From: Hafnia alvei
Lineage (GTDB): Bacteria; Pseudomonadota; Gammaproteobacteria; Enterobacterales; Enterobacteriaceae
Assembly (NCBI RefSeq): GCF_900095695.1
Contig: NZ_FMIQ01000014.1
Location: 124,001-188,000, forward strand
Direction: 5' to 3'
DNA length: 64,000 nucleotides
Under the pieces are notes generated by a model, which did not search any database, was not told the origin of the DNA, and saw only the letters and a program-made list of their open reading frames with translations. The position numbers and the translations under genes are program-made. Below, in pieces: positions 48,854 to 59,428 of this stretch; within the stretch, counting starts at the first letter, position 1, and every line of letters starts with the position of its first letter.

Positions 48854-50009
48854 TCACATTGCCGCCCGATACAGCGCCCTGATCTCTGCGATTTTCGCCT
48901 CGCGCGGGTTCCCTCCGGTGCAAACATCGTCAAACGCAGCCTGTGCCAACTCAGCGATATCTTCCTCACGCACGCCAACTTCTTTTAGCGAAGCGGGAAT
49001 ACCCACGTCACTATTCAGTTTCACTACCGCTTGAATCGCCGCTTCTCGCGCCTGTTCTAACGAGGCATGAACCACATCAACCCCCATCGCCTGCGCAATC
49101 TGGCGGTATTTTTCACCGGTATATGCGGCGTTATAACGCATGACATGAGGCAGTAAAATCGCGTTGGCGACACCGTGCGGGGTGTTATAAAACGCGCCAA
49201 GCGGATGGGCCATACCGTGCACCAAGCCTAATCCCACGTTAGAAAATCCCATCCCCGCCACATATTGCCCTAACGCCATATCCTCAACTGCCTCTGGCAG
49301 GCCGGCAACTGAGCTACGCAGCGAACGAGCAATGATTTCAATCGCCTTCAGATGCAGCGTATCGGTAAGCTCCCATGCGCCACGCGTGATAAATCCCTCA
49401 ATCGCATGGGTAAGCGCATCCACGCCCGTTGCGGCTTTCAAACTGGCAGGCATGCCGTCCATCATATCGGCGTCGATAAAGGCCACCAGAGGAATATCGT
49501 GAGGATCGACACAAACAAACTTCCGGCGATTTTCCTCATCGGTGATCACGTAATTAATGGTTACTTCAGCCGCCGTTCCTGCCGTGGTTGGAATCGCTAA
49601 AATCGGCACGCTTGGGCTATGAGTCGGCGCAACACCTTCCAAACTGCGCACATCCTCAAACTCAGGGTTAGCGCTGATGATGCCAATGGCTTTACAGGTA
49701 TCCTGCGGTGAACCACCGCCAATGGCGATCAGATAATCGGCTCCACTCGCGTCAAACGTAGCCAGCCCACTCTGCACAACGGCGATAGTGGGATTAGGCA
49801 CCACGCGATCAAAAATCTGATATTCCAATCCGGCAGCATCAAGTTTAGCAGTCACCTTTTCCACCACGCCACAGGCAACCAACTGAGCGTCGGTCACGAT
49901 CAACGCTTTACCATAGCCGCGGCGCAAAACCCAAAACCTCCGGCACTAACTCATTCACCGCGCCACGACCAAACCACGATGTTTCATTCAAAATCATTCG
50001 ATTTGTCAT
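48854..50009 (-). pseudogene. fucO: Lactaldehyde reductase (L-1,2-propanediol dehydrogenase), frameshifted by a 7-bp duplication
   Basis: Iron-dependent ADH that reduces L-lactaldehyde to 1,2-propanediol during anaerobic fucose use. The gene starts at ATG 50007-50009 (MTNRMILNETSWFGRGAV) and runs to 48854. A tandem 7-bp duplication CAAAACC (plus strand 49925-49931 and 49932-49938) shifts the frame after residue 26. Removing one copy restores EVLRRGYGKALIVTD and a 382-residue protein, exactly the E. coli length. The rest is intact: IGGGSPQDTCKA, iron ligands in ATGVDALTHAIEG, GMAHPLGAFYNTPHG. As it stands it is not expected to make FucO. Confidence 0.9.
49925..49938. repeat. Tandem 7-bp repeat inside fucO
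   Basis: Two perfect copies of CAAAACC back to back; one copy keeps fucO in frame, two put it out. Such a small perfect tandem repeat can arise and revert by replication slippage. Confidence 0.9.
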
Positions 50010-50045
50010 AATGAAAACCCCTTAGTGAGAAATATTGTCGCCGCA

Positions 50046-50693
50046 CTACTCTTCCACTCGCAGGCCATAAGTCTTGAATTTCTCCAACACAATGGCGATC
50101 TCTTCATCAGACAATACCGGTACCGGATCAATAATTGGCAACGTTGCTAGATAAAGCTCGGCTAAAACTTCAACCTCGTGGGCCAACCATAAAGCCTTTT
50201 GTAAATTCGCTTCGCAGGCAATCATGCCGTGATGCTGTAACAGCGTGGCTTTGCGATTTTTCAACGCAACGGCGACATACTCAGAGAGTTGTTTGGTACC
50301 AAACGTCGCATAGGGCGCGCAGGGAATGGTGCTGCCACCGGCGGCGGCAATCATGTAATGAATGGCTGGGATGGGGCGATTCAGAATAGAAACCGCCGTA
50401 CAGTTCACCGCATGGTTGTGCACCACCGCATTGGCTTCTGGGCGCGTTTGATACGCCACCTGATGGAAACGCCATTCACTGGAGGGCACTTTCCCCTCAT
50501 CGTGTTTCCCATGCTGATCGATATAAACAATATGTGACTCGGTCAAATTCTCATAAGGAATACCCGTTGGGGTAATCAGCATCCCATCGCGGTAGCGCAC
50601 GCTGACATTCCCTGCGGTTCCCTGATTTAGGCCCAGACGTGTCATTTCCAAGCAGGTATGAATTATTTCGCGAGCCAATGAGTCTCTTTCCAT
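50046..50693 (-). CDS. fucA: L-fuculose phosphate aldolase
   Basis: Zinc-dependent class II aldolase splitting L-fuculose-1-phosphate into dihydroxyacetone phosphate and L-lactaldehyde. 215 residues, E. coli length. Zinc histidines in VVHNHAVNCTAVS and LLQHHGMIACE, and the general acid/base Glu in PSSEWRFHQ. GAGAGG precedes the ATG. Transcribed with fucO (36-bp gap), divergent from fucPIKUR. Confidence 0.97.
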   Translation of the reverse strand: MERDSLAREIIHTCLEMTRLGLNQGTAGNVSVRYRDGMLITPTGIPYENLTESHIVYIDQHGKHDEGKVPSSEWRFHQVAYQTRPEANAVVHNHAVNCTAVSILNRPIPAIHYMIAAAGGSTIPCAPYATFGTKQLSEYVAVALKNRKATLLQHHGMIACEANLQKALWLAHEVEVLAELYLATLPIIDPVPVLSDEEIAIVLEKFKTYGLRVEE

Positions 50694-51351
50694 TTGTTGC
50701 CTCTCTGATTATTGATGGAATCAGTCATTTAAAAATAACGGTGTTGGTAGCTGTCATATTTATCCTGTAGAGAACAACAATAAAAACCCTGATTAAAATA
50801 TGTGACACAGCTCAATAGAATTACATCGCCATTACATAAAAAGTGCATAAATAGGAAAAGAAAAATGTCCGTTTAAAATTCATTAAATAAAAACGGTCAA
50901 ATCAAAAAAAATAAACCAAGAACTGACCATTTAAATTAAAAATAAAACAATCGGGCATTCTATTTGTGTTTTTTAAGCCTTATTTGATTAAAACGGGCAT
51001 GTTTTTTGATTTATTAAAGTGACTGCCTTCACATTTCCGCCCCCAATAATATTGAATGTGACTGAACTCATACTTTTAGTGCTTTTTTGTTTTAAGAATA
51101 GCTTCACTTACCGCATAAACGGCATGATTGCACCCCGCCTCCGATTGAACGGAGAGTGCCTGAACGTGTTACTGCGGAAGAAGAACAGATTTATGCCAAA
51201 AATAACTGGCGCTGCATCCAGACTGTAAGAGAGTCCATCCCGATGAGCTGGTTTTAGCCGGTGATTCAGGTGACCAAGCGCAGTCAACACCGATGCAGCT
51301 TCAAGTATGAAGGGTATACACAATATCTCTGTATGACCTAACGAGGGCGCT
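50694..51351. other. Divergent fuc control region (fucA / fucP)
   Basis: 658 bp without a gene. It contains A/T-rich DNA, a possible CRP site TGTGA-CACAGC-TCAAT (50801-50816) with an imperfect right half, and the 60-bp dispersed repeat (51261-51320) close to fucP. FucR activator sites for both transcripts must be here, but I did not identify them. Open frames in this stretch look spurious. Confidence 0.6.
51261..51320 (+). repeat. 60-bp dispersed repeat, copy 2
   Basis: Aligns to 18321-18380 with 43 of 60 identical positions, ending GCAGCTTCAA then GAAGGGTATACA. It ends 31 bp before the fucP ATG, so it could contribute to the fucP leader. Confidence 0.65.
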
Positions 51352-52671
51352 ATGGGAAACGTTTCAATCCAGTCAGAAAACTACCGCGTTGCCAGTCATG
51401 AGCGTAAAGGAAATTATTTAATTCCTTTTGCATTATTATGTTCACTTTTCTTTTTATGGGCTGTCGCTAACAACTTAAACGATATTTTACTGCCTCAGTT
51501 CCAGCAGGCATTTACCTTAACCAATTTCCAAGCAGGGCTTATACAGTCAGCATTTTATTTTGGTTACTTCCTAATCCCTATTCCTGCCGGAATACTAATG
51601 AAAAAACTCAGCTACAAGGCAGGGATTATTACTGGATTATTATTTTATGCCATTGGTGCCGCACTATTTTGGCCTGCCGCCGAGGGAATGAATTACACCT
51701 TATTTCTCATCGGGTTATTTATCATAGCAGCAGGGCTTGGCTGTTTAGAAACGGCGGCTAATCCTTTCGTTACCGTATTAGGGCCAGAAGAATCAGGACA
51801 TTTTAGAATTAATCTAGCCCAAACCTTTAACTCATTTGGTGCCATTATTGCCGTAGTTTTTGGTCAGGGACTGATTTTATCTCATGTTCCACATCAGCCA
51901 GCCGAAGTGTTAAGTCAAATGGCACCGGAGCAGCTGGCGGCCTATAACCACAGCTTGGTGCTGGCGGTTCAGTCTCCCTACATGATGATCGTAGCCATTG
52001 TACTGTTTGTCGCCTTGCTGATTGCCTTCACAAAATTCCCGACCATCCAAAGTGATGCGCATAGTGATGATAAAGGTGGCTCCCTGCTGGCTTCGGTATC
52101 GCGTTTGCTGCGTATTCGTCATTGGCGCTGGGCCGTATTAGCGCAGTTCTGCTATGTCGGGGCTCAAACCGCCTGCTGGAGCTATCTGATCCGTTACGCC
52201 ATTGAGGAGCTGCCAGGCACCACGCCAGGATTCGCCGCCAATTATCTCACTGCCACCATGGTGTGCTTCTTCATCGGGCGCTTTAGCGGAACGTGGCTTA
52301 TTCGTCACTATGCGCCGCACAAGGTTTTAGCCATCTATGCCTTTATTTCCATGCTGTTATGCATCATTTCTGCGGCGGCAGGCGGACACGTTGGCCTCAT
52401 CGCGCTCACGCTGTGCAGCATGTTCATGTCTATCCAATATCCAACCATTTTCTCCTTAGGGATTAAGGGATTAGACCAAGACACCAAATACGGCTCATCC
52501 ATTATTGTTATGACCATCATCGGCGGCGGCATCGTCACACCGGTCATGGGCTTTGTTAGCGATGCGGCGGGCAACATTCCAACCGCAGAACTGATCCCGG
52601 CGCTGTGCTTCGCCATCATTTTCATCTTTGCCAAGTTCAGATCAAACATCATGCCGCGCGCAACGGCTTAA
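51352..52671 (+). CDS. fucP: L-fucose:proton symporter
   Basis: Major facilitator of 439 residues importing L-fucose with a proton. Twelve hydrophobic segments; conserved [29 protein letters not shown] at the first helix and [11 protein letters not shown]. First gene of fucPIKUR. The next gene's true start is 52 bp after the fucP stop. GAGGG lies upstream of the ATG. Confidence 0.96.
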   Translation: MGNVSIQSENYRVASHERKGNYLIPFALLCSLFFLWAVANNLNDILLPQFQQAFTLTNFQAGLIQSAFYFGYFLIPIPAGILMKKLSYKAGIITGLLFYAIGAALFWPAAEGMNYTLFLIGLFIIAAGLGCLETAANPFVTVLGPEESGHFRINLAQTFNSFGAIIAVVFGQGLILSHVPHQPAEVLSQMAPEQLAAYNHSLVLAVQSPYMMIVAIVLFVALLIAFTKFPTIQSDAHSDDKGGSLLASVSRLLRIRHWRWAVLAQFCYVGAQTACWSYLIRYAIEELPGTTPGFAANYLTATMVCFFIGRFSGTWLIRHYAPHKVLAIYAFISMLLCIISAAAGGHVGLIALTLCSMFMSIQYPTIFSLGIKGLDQDTKYGSSIIVMTIIGGGIVTPVMGFVSDAAGNIPTAELIPALCFAIIFIFAKFRSNIMPRATA

Positions 52672-52723
52672 GCAATTCAACCTTAAAAAAGACAACCTAC
52701 CGATTAACGTGAGGAAAATAAGA

Positions 52724-54514
52724 ATGAATAGCCAACACCAGACCCTACAAAACCTGCCCAAAATTGGTATCCGCCCAGTCATTGATGGCCGCCGCATGGG
52801 TGTACGCGAGTCCCTTGAAGAACAGACCATGAATATGGCGAAAGCCACCGCGCAGCTATTAAGCGAGCAACTGCACCACGCCTGCGGTGCCGCAGTTGAG
52901 TGCGTTATTGCCGACGGCTGTATCGCTGGCATGGCCGAGTCTGCCGCCTGCGAAGATAAATTCAGCCGCCAGAATGTGGGATTAACCATCACCGTTACCC
53001 CTTGCTGGTGCTACGGCAGTGAAACCATCGATATGGATCCAATGCGCCCCAAAGCCATCTGGGGCTTTAACGGCACCGAGCGCCCAGGCGCGGTTTATCT
53101 AGCGGCTGCGCTGGCGGCACATAGCCAAAAGGGCATCCCTGCGTTTTCTATTTATGGCCACGACGTGCAAAACGGCGGCGATGACAGCATTCCCGCCGAC
53201 GTAGAGGAAAAACTTCTACGCTTTGCGCGTGCCGGTTTAGCCGTTGTCAGCATGAAAGGCAAAAGTTATATGTCGCTGGGCGGCGTCTCAATGGGAATAG
53301 CGGGTTCCATCGTTGACCATAACTTCTTTGAATCTTGGCTCGGCATGAAAGTGCAGGCTGTAGATATGACCGAGCTACGCCGCCGTATCGATCAGAAGAT
53401 TTACGATGCCGAAGAGCTTGAACTCGCGCTTTCGTGGGCGGATAACAACTTCCGCTTTGGGCCGGACCTGAACGCCGAACAATATCGTCGTTCGCCAGAA
53501 AGCAGCCGAGCGGTATTACGTGAAAGCTTGCTGATGGCAATGTGCATTCGCGACATGATGCAGGGCAACGAAAAACTGGCTCAGCAAGGATTCGTCGAGG
53601 AATCGCTGGGCTATAACGCGATTGCAGCGGGCTTCCAAGGCCAGCGTCACTGGACCGATCAATATCCTAATGGCGATACCGCTGAAGCGTTACTCAATAG
53701 CTCGTTCGACTGGAACGGCGTGCGTAAACCGTTTGTGGTGGCCACTGAAAACGACAGCCTCAACGGCGTTGCGATGCTGTTTGGGCACATGCTCACCGGC
53801 ACCGCACAGGTATTCGCTGACGTTCGTACCTACTGGTCACCTGAAGCCGTAAAACGCGTAACCGGAAGTGAGCTCACCGGCCATGCCAAAGACGGCATCA
53901 TCCATCTGATTAACTCCGGCTCAGCGGCGCTGGATGGCTCGTGCCGCCAGCTTGATGAGCAGGGTAATCCAACCATGAAACCGCATTGGCAAATCAGCCA
54001 GAAAGAAGCGGATGCCTGCCTGCAAGCAACAGAATGGTGCCCTGCGATCCATGAATATTTCCGTGGCGGCGGCTATTCATCTCGCTTCCTAACCCGCGGC
54101 GGCGTTCCGTTCACCATGTCCCGCGTCAATATCATCAAAGGCATTGGGCCAGTATTGCAGATCGCGGAAGGCTGGAGCGTTGAGCTGCCTAAAGACGTGC
54201 ATGACACGTTAGATAAGCGCACCAACGAAACATGGCCAACCACGTGGTTTGCCCCACGCTTAACCGGCAAAGGGCCGTTTACCGATGTGTACTCTGTGAT
54301 GGCGAACTGGGGGGCTAACCACGGCGTGCTAACCATTGGTCACGTAGGTGCAGACCTGATTACGCTGGCATCGATGCTGCGTATTCCAGTGTGTATGCAT
54401 AACGTGGAAGACGGCGAAATCTATCGTCCATCGTCATGGGCCGCGCACGGCATGGATACCGAAGGTCAGGACTATCGCGCCTGCCAAAACTACGGGCCTT
54501 TGTATAAAAAATAA
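52724..54514 (+). CDS. fucI: L-fucose isomerase
   Basis: Mn-dependent isomerase turning L-fucose into L-fuculose, forming hexamers. 596 residues from [26 protein letters not shown] with GAGG upstream; the longer frame overlaps fucP and is not used. Conserved [44 protein letters not shown] with the Glu/Asp active site (E near 337 in the family) and [28 protein letters not shown]. Next is fucK across 148 bp that carry the C/G-tract repeat. Confidence 0.97.
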   Translation: MNSQHQTLQNLPKIGIRPVIDGRRMGVRESLEEQTMNMAKATAQLLSEQLHHACGAAVECVIADGCIAGMAESAACEDKFSRQNVGLTITVTPCWCYGSETIDMDPMRPKAIWGFNGTERPGAVYLAAALAAHSQKGIPAFSIYGHDVQNGGDDSIPADVEEKLLRFARAGLAVVSMKGKSYMSLGGVSMGIAGSIVDHNFFESWLGMKVQAVDMTELRRRIDQKIYDAEELELALSWADNNFRFGPDLNAEQYRRSPESSRAVLRESLLMAMCIRDMMQGNEKLAQQGFVEESLGYNAIAAGFQGQRHWTDQYPNGDTAEALLNSSFDWNGVRKPFVVATENDSLNGVAMLFGHMLTGTAQVFADVRTYWSPEAVKRVTGSELTGHAKDGIIHLINSGSAALDGSCRQLDEQGNPTMKPHWQISQKEADACLQATEWCPAIHEYFRGGGYSSRFLTRGGVPFTMSRVNIIKGIGPVLQIAEGWSVELPKDVHDTLDKRTNETWPTTWFAPRLTGKGPFTDVYSVMANWGANHGVLTIGHVGADLITLASMLRIPVCMHNVEDGEIYRPSSWAAHGMDTEGQDYRACQNYGPLYKK

Positions 54515-54525
54515 TGTGCGGGAGT

Positions 54526-54630
54526 GACCCCCGCCCAGCCTCCCCCTTCGCAGGGGGAGGAACACACCGATTTCGGTTTGCGTCACTGAACGGCTCCCTC
54601 CCCTGACAAGGGGAGGATTGGGGTGGGGTA
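54526..54630. repeat. C/G-tract dispersed repeat, double copy inside the fuc operon
   Basis: Two units: CCCCCGCCCAGCC with CCCCC / GGGGG arms (54528-54560), then CTCCCTCCCC / GGGGAGG and a TTGGGGTGGGG tail (54594-54628). The layout matches the single copy at 44632. Positioned between fucI and fucK, where it can form several RNA stems and might lower downstream expression. Confidence 0.65.
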
Positions 54631-54662
54631 AACCTGTTTATATTTATTCACTAGGAGCCACC

Positions 54663-56126
54663 ATGAACCATGATGTGGTGATCATTTTAGACTGCGGCGC
54701 TACCAATATTCGCGCCATGGCGGTAGACGCCAAAGGCATTGTGGTCGCTAAGGCGTCTATCGCTAATGCAAGCCGGCCCGCCGCAGAAAATGACCAATGG
54801 CATATCTGGTCATTAGATGACATTTTGCAGCGCTTTGCCGACTGCTGTCAGCGGCTCATGCCACAGCTAAACGGCTGCCAAATTCATGCGCTGAGCGTGA
54901 CCACCTTTGGCGTTGACGGCGCGCTGGTCGATAAGAATGGCGAACTGCTCTATCCGGTTATTAGCTGGAAGTGTCCGCGAACGGCGGCGATTATGGAGAA
55001 AATTGATCGCTATATTACGCCCGGCGAACTGCAAACCATTTCCGGTATCGGTCAATTTAGCTTTAATACTTTGTATAAACTGATCTGGATAAAAGAAAAT
55101 CGGCCTGAATTATTAGAACAAGCACACGCATGGCTGTTTATTTCGTCGCTGATTAACCACCGGCTGACCGGCGAATTCACCACCGATCGCACTATGGCGG
55201 GCACCAGCCAGCTGCTCGACGTACGCCAGGAAACGTTTAGCCAGACTATTTTACAACGCACTGGCCTCCCCTCCACGCTCTTCCCGCGCATGGTCGCCGC
55301 AGGAGAACATGTTGGCAATTTATTACCGAAAATGGCCGAGCGTCTTGGCATTCCCGCAGGCACACCGGTGATTTCCGCCGGCCATGATACCCAGTTCGCG
55401 CTATTTGGCTCCGGTGCTGAGCTTGATCAGCCCGTGTTGTCATCCGGTACATGGGAAATTCTGATGGTGCGCACACCGCAGGTAAATACGTCGCTGCTGC
55501 CGCGTTTTGCCGGTTCGACCTGCGAACTTGATAGCTGCCAAGGGCTGTTCAACCCCGGTCTTCAGTGGTTAGCGTCTGGCGTGTTGGAAAGAGTGCGCCA
55601 GCTCTATTGGCCTAACGAAAAAGTCCCCGATGCCTACGCCCAAATGATTACCGAAGCAGGCGTAATTCGCCCCGGCGCGGAAGGCCTTCGCATGAACTGC
55701 CAGCTGCTTGATAGCCACGCTCAAGCAGGTTGGCGCGGCATGCGTTTGCACACTGAACGCGGCCATTTCTACCGTTCCGCTCTCGAGGGACTTGCTTGGC
55801 AACTACAGCAAAATCTCGCGGTGTTGGAAAACATCGGTGGGTTTACATCGAAGGAATTATTACTGGTTGGCGGCGGCAGCCGAAACGTGCTGTGGAATCA
55901 GATTAAAGCCGATGTTTTAAATCTTCCGATCAAAGTGTTGCACGATGCAGAAACCACCGTGCTAGGCGCTGCGATGTTCGCTTGGAGCGGCGTGGGTTAC
56001 TACAATTCGCCAGAACAGGCTCGCCAGCAGGTGAATTATCGCTATCAATCTTATTATCCCGGCGAGCAACGCGAGATATATCAATCTCTTGCTCACGAAA
56101 ATAATCTGCTTATGGAAGGAGTATAA
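54663..56126 (+). CDS. fucK: L-fuculokinase
   Basis: FGGY-family kinase phosphorylating L-fuculose to fuculose-1-phosphate. 487 residues from [19 protein letters not shown] with AGGAG upstream; the longer frame adds 15 residues. Two actin-like ATPase domains: [10 protein letters not shown] at the N-terminus and [20 protein letters not shown] in the second half. fucU follows after 1 bp, so translation is coupled. Confidence 0.96.
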   Translation: MNHDVVIILDCGATNIRAMAVDAKGIVVAKASIANASRPAAENDQWHIWSLDDILQRFADCCQRLMPQLNGCQIHALSVTTFGVDGALVDKNGELLYPVISWKCPRTAAIMEKIDRYITPGELQTISGIGQFSFNTLYKLIWIKENRPELLEQAHAWLFISSLINHRLTGEFTTDRTMAGTSQLLDVRQETFSQTILQRTGLPSTLFPRMVAAGEHVGNLLPKMAERLGIPAGTPVISAGHDTQFALFGSGAELDQPVLSSGTWEILMVRTPQVNTSLLPRFAGSTCELDSCQGLFNPGLQWLASGVLERVRQLYWPNEKVPDAYAQMITEAGVIRPGAEGLRMNCQLLDSHAQAGWRGMRLHTERGHFYRSALEGLAWQLQQNLAVLENIGGFTSKELLLVGGGSRNVLWNQIKADVLNLPIKVLHDAETTVLGAAMFAWSGVGYYNSPEQARQQVNYRYQSYYPGEQREIYQSLAHENNLLMEGV

Positions 56127-56127
56127 A

Positions 56128-56553
56128 ATGCTGAAAAATATCTCTCCGCTGATCTCACCTCAATTGCTCAAGACCTTGGCAGAGATGGGACACGGCGATG
56201 AAATCATTTTCTCCGATGCGCATTTTCCCGCTCATAGTATGGGGCCAAAGGTTATTCGAGCCGACGGATTAGCCGTTAGCGATTTACTGGCTGCCATCAT
56301 TCCGCTATTTGAACTCGATGGCTACGCCCCGCCGTTGGTCATGATGGCTGCGGTTGAAGGCGATACGCTGGATGACAGCGTGGAGCAGCGCTATTTGCAG
56401 GCATTGTCGAGCCATGACCGCAGCGATCTTTCGGTTACTCGTATCGATCGCTTTGCGTTTTATGAGCGTGCCCAAAAGGCCTTTGCGATCGTCATCACAG
56501 GCGAGACGGCTAAATACGGGAATATACTGTTAAAAAAAGGGGTGACGCCTTAA
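56128..56553 (+). CDS. fucU: L-fucose mutarotase
   Basis: RbsD/FucU family protein of 141 residues interconverting alpha- and beta-L-fucose. Start [27 protein letters not shown] with AAGGAG upstream. Conserved [12 protein letters not shown] holds the catalytic His/Asp pattern, and [21 protein letters not shown] ends the domain. A strong hairpin then separates it from fucR. Confidence 0.95.
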   Translation: MLKNISPLISPQLLKTLAEMGHGDEIIFSDAHFPAHSMGPKVIRADGLAVSDLLAAIIPLFELDGYAPPLVMMAAVEGDTLDDSVEQRYLQALSSHDRSDLSVTRIDRFAFYERAQKAFAIVITGETAKYGNILLKKGVTP

Positions 56554-56570
56554 TCTCTTGCTCTGGATTT

Positions 56571-56614
56571 AACCATGCGCCAGCCATTAGGCCAGAACTC
56601 GGCGCATGGTTTTT
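56571..56614 (+). terminator. Hairpin with T-run between fucU and fucR
   Basis: AACCATGCGCC (56571-56581) pairs perfectly with GGCGCATGGTT (56601-56611) around a 19-nt loop, followed by TTTTCG. It is terminator-like and sits inside the operon, 22 bp before the fucR start, so it may reduce fucR expression. Confidence 0.7.
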
Positions 56615-56632
56615 CGTGAGAGGAGAGCCATC

Positions 56633-57388
56633 GTGAAAACAGATCGCCATCAGGCCATCGTAGAACTCATCCGACAGCATGAAACCCTGACAACCGAAGA
56701 TCTTGCCGAGCTGCTGCATGTCAGCAAAGAGACGATCCGGCGCGATCTCAATACGCTGCAGGCACAAGGTAAGATCATCCGCCAACACGGTCGCGCCAAA
56801 AGTATAAAGCGCGATACGCAAGACAACGGCGATCCCTTCAGCGCTCGCTTGAAAAGCCATTTCACCAGCAAAGCCGATATCGCCCGCCAAACGCTTCCTT
56901 GGATCGATGCAGGAATGACGATTGCCCTTGATGCCAGCTCAACCTGCTGGTATTTGGCGAAACAGCTACCCGATATTGATATCACCGTGTTCACCAACAG
57001 CGTGCGTATTTGCCAAGAGCTATCGAAACGGGAACATATTCAGCTCATCAGCTCCGGTGGGCTGCTGCAGCGTAAATATGCATGCTATGTCAATCCAGCC
57101 ATCCTTTCCCAGCTCAAAGAGTTGGAAATCGATCTCTTTATCTTCTCGTGCGAGGGCATTGATAGAGAAGGCGTTTTATGGGATTCCAACAGCTACAACG
57201 CTGAATTTAAATCGCTGCTGCTTAAGCGTGCACTACAATCTTTATTGCTGATAGATAAAAGCAAAATGAACCGCACCAGTGAAATAAAGATCGGTGGTAT
57301 TAGCGATGTAGTTCAGGTGATAACGAATTTAGAAACACCGGAAATTGACCCTTTATTGGAGGCCGAATATGAGGGCATCAGCCGTTAG
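56633..57388 (+). CDS. fucR: L-fucose operon activator
   Basis: DeoR-family regulator; in E. coli it is the fuc activator responding to fuculose-1-phosphate. 251 residues from GTG (VKTDRHQAIVEL), with AGGAGAG upstream. Helix-turn-helix EDLAELLHVSKETIRRDLNTLQAQGKIIRQHGRAK, then the sugar-phosphate domain with SSGGLLQRKYACYVNP and SLLLIDKSK. The effector is known from E. coli only. Last fuc gene. Confidence 0.94.
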   Translation: MKTDRHQAIVELIRQHETLTTEDLAELLHVSKETIRRDLNTLQAQGKIIRQHGRAKSIKRDTQDNGDPFSARLKSHFTSKADIARQTLPWIDAGMTIALDASSTCWYLAKQLPDIDITVFTNSVRICQELSKREHIQLISSGGLLQRKYACYVNPAILSQLKELEIDLFIFSCEGIDREGVLWDSNSYNAEFKSLLLKRALQSLLLIDKSKMNRTSEIKIGGISDVVQVITNLETPEIDPLLEAEYEGISR

Positions 57389-57512
57389 TATGAAGTCTTA
57401 CTTAAGCACGGATTAATCCAAAAATGCATGCGAACACTTGCCGGATGGGCATTATCTCCCTAGAGTTACGCCACTTTATGGCTTATCTGACAGGATTTTT
57501 AGGTATAACGCA

Positions 57513-58643
57513 TTGGCTAAAACTATCCAACGAGAACACTATCTAGACTATATCCGCGCTACGCTCATGCTGTTGGGGATACCTTTCCATGTTTCACTGG
57601 TCTATTCAGCCCACCATTGGGTGGTGAATAGCACGCCTGAAAGCCTGACTCTCAGCTTATTTAATGATTTTATTCACGCCTTTCGCATGCAGGTCTTCTT
57701 TGTTATTTCAGGTTACTTTTCCTGCATGCTGTATCAGCGATACCCGCTTAAAAAATGGCTAAACATTCGCCTAACGCGCTTATTGATCCCCATGGCAACC
57801 GCGATGGTGCTGATCACGCTGCCCCAGTTCTGGTATATCCTGCATCACACGTCGGGGATCGGCGACTGGGATCAAGCTGATGTGTGGCAAAAAGCCAATA
57901 TTTGCGTGTGGTACCTGATTTCACACCTTTGGTTTTTACTCACGCTAAGTTTGCTTACCGTCGTCAGCGCACCGCTGCTCAACGCCATCGTTAATCGCGG
58001 GCTTTGGAGCAAAGTATCACCCCACATGCTATTGCCAATTTTCATTACGTTAGGCGTGGTTTTTGCCGTTCTACACAAGCTTTGCGCGACGTTTATGCCC
58101 GACATTACCGGCTCAGCGTTATTTAACTTTTTAGTGGTTAATACATTGATGTATTTCCCATTTTATTTGCTAGGCGCTGTGGCATTCGTGCATATAAGGC
58201 ATAAAGAAAACATCACGCGGGTGTCATTCAGCGATGGTCTGATTGCCGCGGCGTCGGTGGGATTATATCTATTGAATGAAAACACACAGGTCTTCGCACC
58301 GCTTCAGCTCAGCGTGCAGTTTTGCCTGATTTTCATCATTGGCCTAACGATGACTAAAGTTGTACTCACGCTGGGTCATCGCCTGTTAAACCGCGAGTCG
58401 CGCGGCGTGACTTACTTTGTTGGCGCATCGCTGTTTATCTATTTGGTGCATCATCCACTGACGATTATCTACGGCAGCCTGATGGAAAACTCGCATCCGA
58501 ACCCATTCGTTGGATTCATTATTGGCGTCACGCTGGTGGTACTAGGGTCGTTAGCGCTGTATGAAATACATCGTCGGGTGCCTCTGCTGCGCTACCTGTT
58601 TTCCGGTAAGCCACAGAAACCCGTGGTGAATTCAGTTAAATGA
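57513..58643 (+). CDS. opgC: Osmoregulated periplasmic glucan succinylation protein OpgC
   Basis: Acyltransferase-3 family membrane protein that adds succinyl groups to periplasmic glucans. About ten hydrophobic segments; conserved YLDYIRATLMLLGIPFHVSLVYS, ISGYFSCMLYQRYPLKKW, ISHLWFLLTL and SLFIYLVHHPLTI. I start at TTG 57513 (LAKTIQREHYLDYIRA), which aligns with the E. coli start, giving 376 residues; another TTG 75 bp upstream is possible. No ATG is in frame before residue 18. It is away from opgGH, as in E. coli. Confidence 0.9.
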   Translation: MAKTIQREHYLDYIRATLMLLGIPFHVSLVYSAHHWVVNSTPESLTLSLFNDFIHAFRMQVFFVISGYFSCMLYQRYPLKKWLNIRLTRLLIPMATAMVLITLPQFWYILHHTSGIGDWDQADVWQKANICVWYLISHLWFLLTLSLLTVVSAPLLNAIVNRGLWSKVSPHMLLPIFITLGVVFAVLHKLCATFMPDITGSALFNFLVVNTLMYFPFYLLGAVAFVHIRHKENITRVSFSDGLIAAASVGLYLLNENTQVFAPLQLSVQFCLIFIIGLTMTKVVLTLGHRLLNRESRGVTYFVGASLFIYLVHHPLTIIYGSLMENSHPNPFVGFIIGVTLVVLGSLALYEIHRRVPLLRYLFSGKPQKPVVNSVK

Positions 58644-58648
58644 TGAAA

Positions 58649-58680
58649 TTTGCCAGCCGCTCTGGCTGGCAAATCATTTT
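58649..58680. terminator. Bidirectional terminator opgC / yggN
   Basis: TTTGCCAGCC (58649-58658) pairs with GGCTGGCAAA (58664-58673), followed by TCATTTT. It separates converging genes. Confidence 0.8.
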
Positions 58681-58685
58681 GCAGG

Positions 58686-59414
58686 TTACGCCTTTGGCAG
58701 CTCTTTAATCAGCGCCTGACGCTGGTTGTCGAGCGTAGTAATGCGCGTGCAAACGTCTTTCCCGAAAGCTTTGAAGTCATCATCCTGTTTGCTCCACTCG
58801 GTACGGATCGCCTGCTGTAACCCACCCAGATTGCCCATGATGGCCTGTAACGGGTTATCAGACTTGGTAGCATTCGCAGCCTGCTTCAGCCCCATCTCAT
58901 TGATGCTGTCTTGTAGAACGCCGCCCATGGTTTGATTTACTAGATTCTGACCTTCCTGCTCAACTTTTGAAATGGCTTGGTGATGGAAGGTGTATCCATC
59001 GCTGCGCTTCTCTAGAATTTTTTGCATCTGCTCTTTGAGCTGAGAATCCAGTTTGGTCAGGCGGTTACGAATATTGCTGTCGCTACCCACCTGCTCAACG
59101 ATCACTTTATCCAGAGAAACACGGGCTTTCTCCAAGCGTTGCTGAGCACCTTGATCGATCCACGGAAAATCAGTGCGAATACCCGATTGCAGATTCACCG
59201 CCTGCTGTTTCGCTTTAGCACTGAGCGCCACGGCCTTGCCATCGCGGGTCATATTGCCGTTTTTATCAATGGTAAGATTTCCGCTGGCACCCACGATCTG
59301 TACCTGCTGCGGATTAACAATGATGTCATCCTGCGGCTTAACGTTACATTCCCATGCTGCCTGTGCCTGCCACGCGGTTAGCATCAGCAGAGATAACCCT
59401 AATTTACGAATCAT
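58686..59414 (-). CDS. yggN: DUF2884 periplasmic protein YggN
   Basis: Periplasmic protein of 242 residues with a Sec signal peptide (MIRKLGLSLLMLTAWQAQAA|WEC). Conserved: KARVSLDKVIVEQVG, LTKLDSQLKEQMQKIL, and FHHQAISKVEQEGQNLVNQTMGGVLQDSINEMG. Function unknown. In E. coli it is followed by yggL-trmB; here glsB and an orphan pair intervene. Confidence 0.92.
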   Translation of the reverse strand: MIRKLGLSLLMLTAWQAQAAWECNVKPQDDIIVNPQQVQIVGASGNLTIDKNGNMTRDGKAVALSAKAKQQAVNLQSGIRTDFPWIDQGAQQRLEKARVSLDKVIVEQVGSDSNIRNRLTKLDSQLKEQMQKILEKRSDGYTFHHQAISKVEQEGQNLVNQTMGGVLQDSINEMGLKQAANATKSDNPLQAIMGNLGGLQQAIRTEWSKQDDDFKAFGKDVCTRITTLDNQRQALIKELPKA

Positions 59415-59428
59415 GCGTTCTTTCTCTC

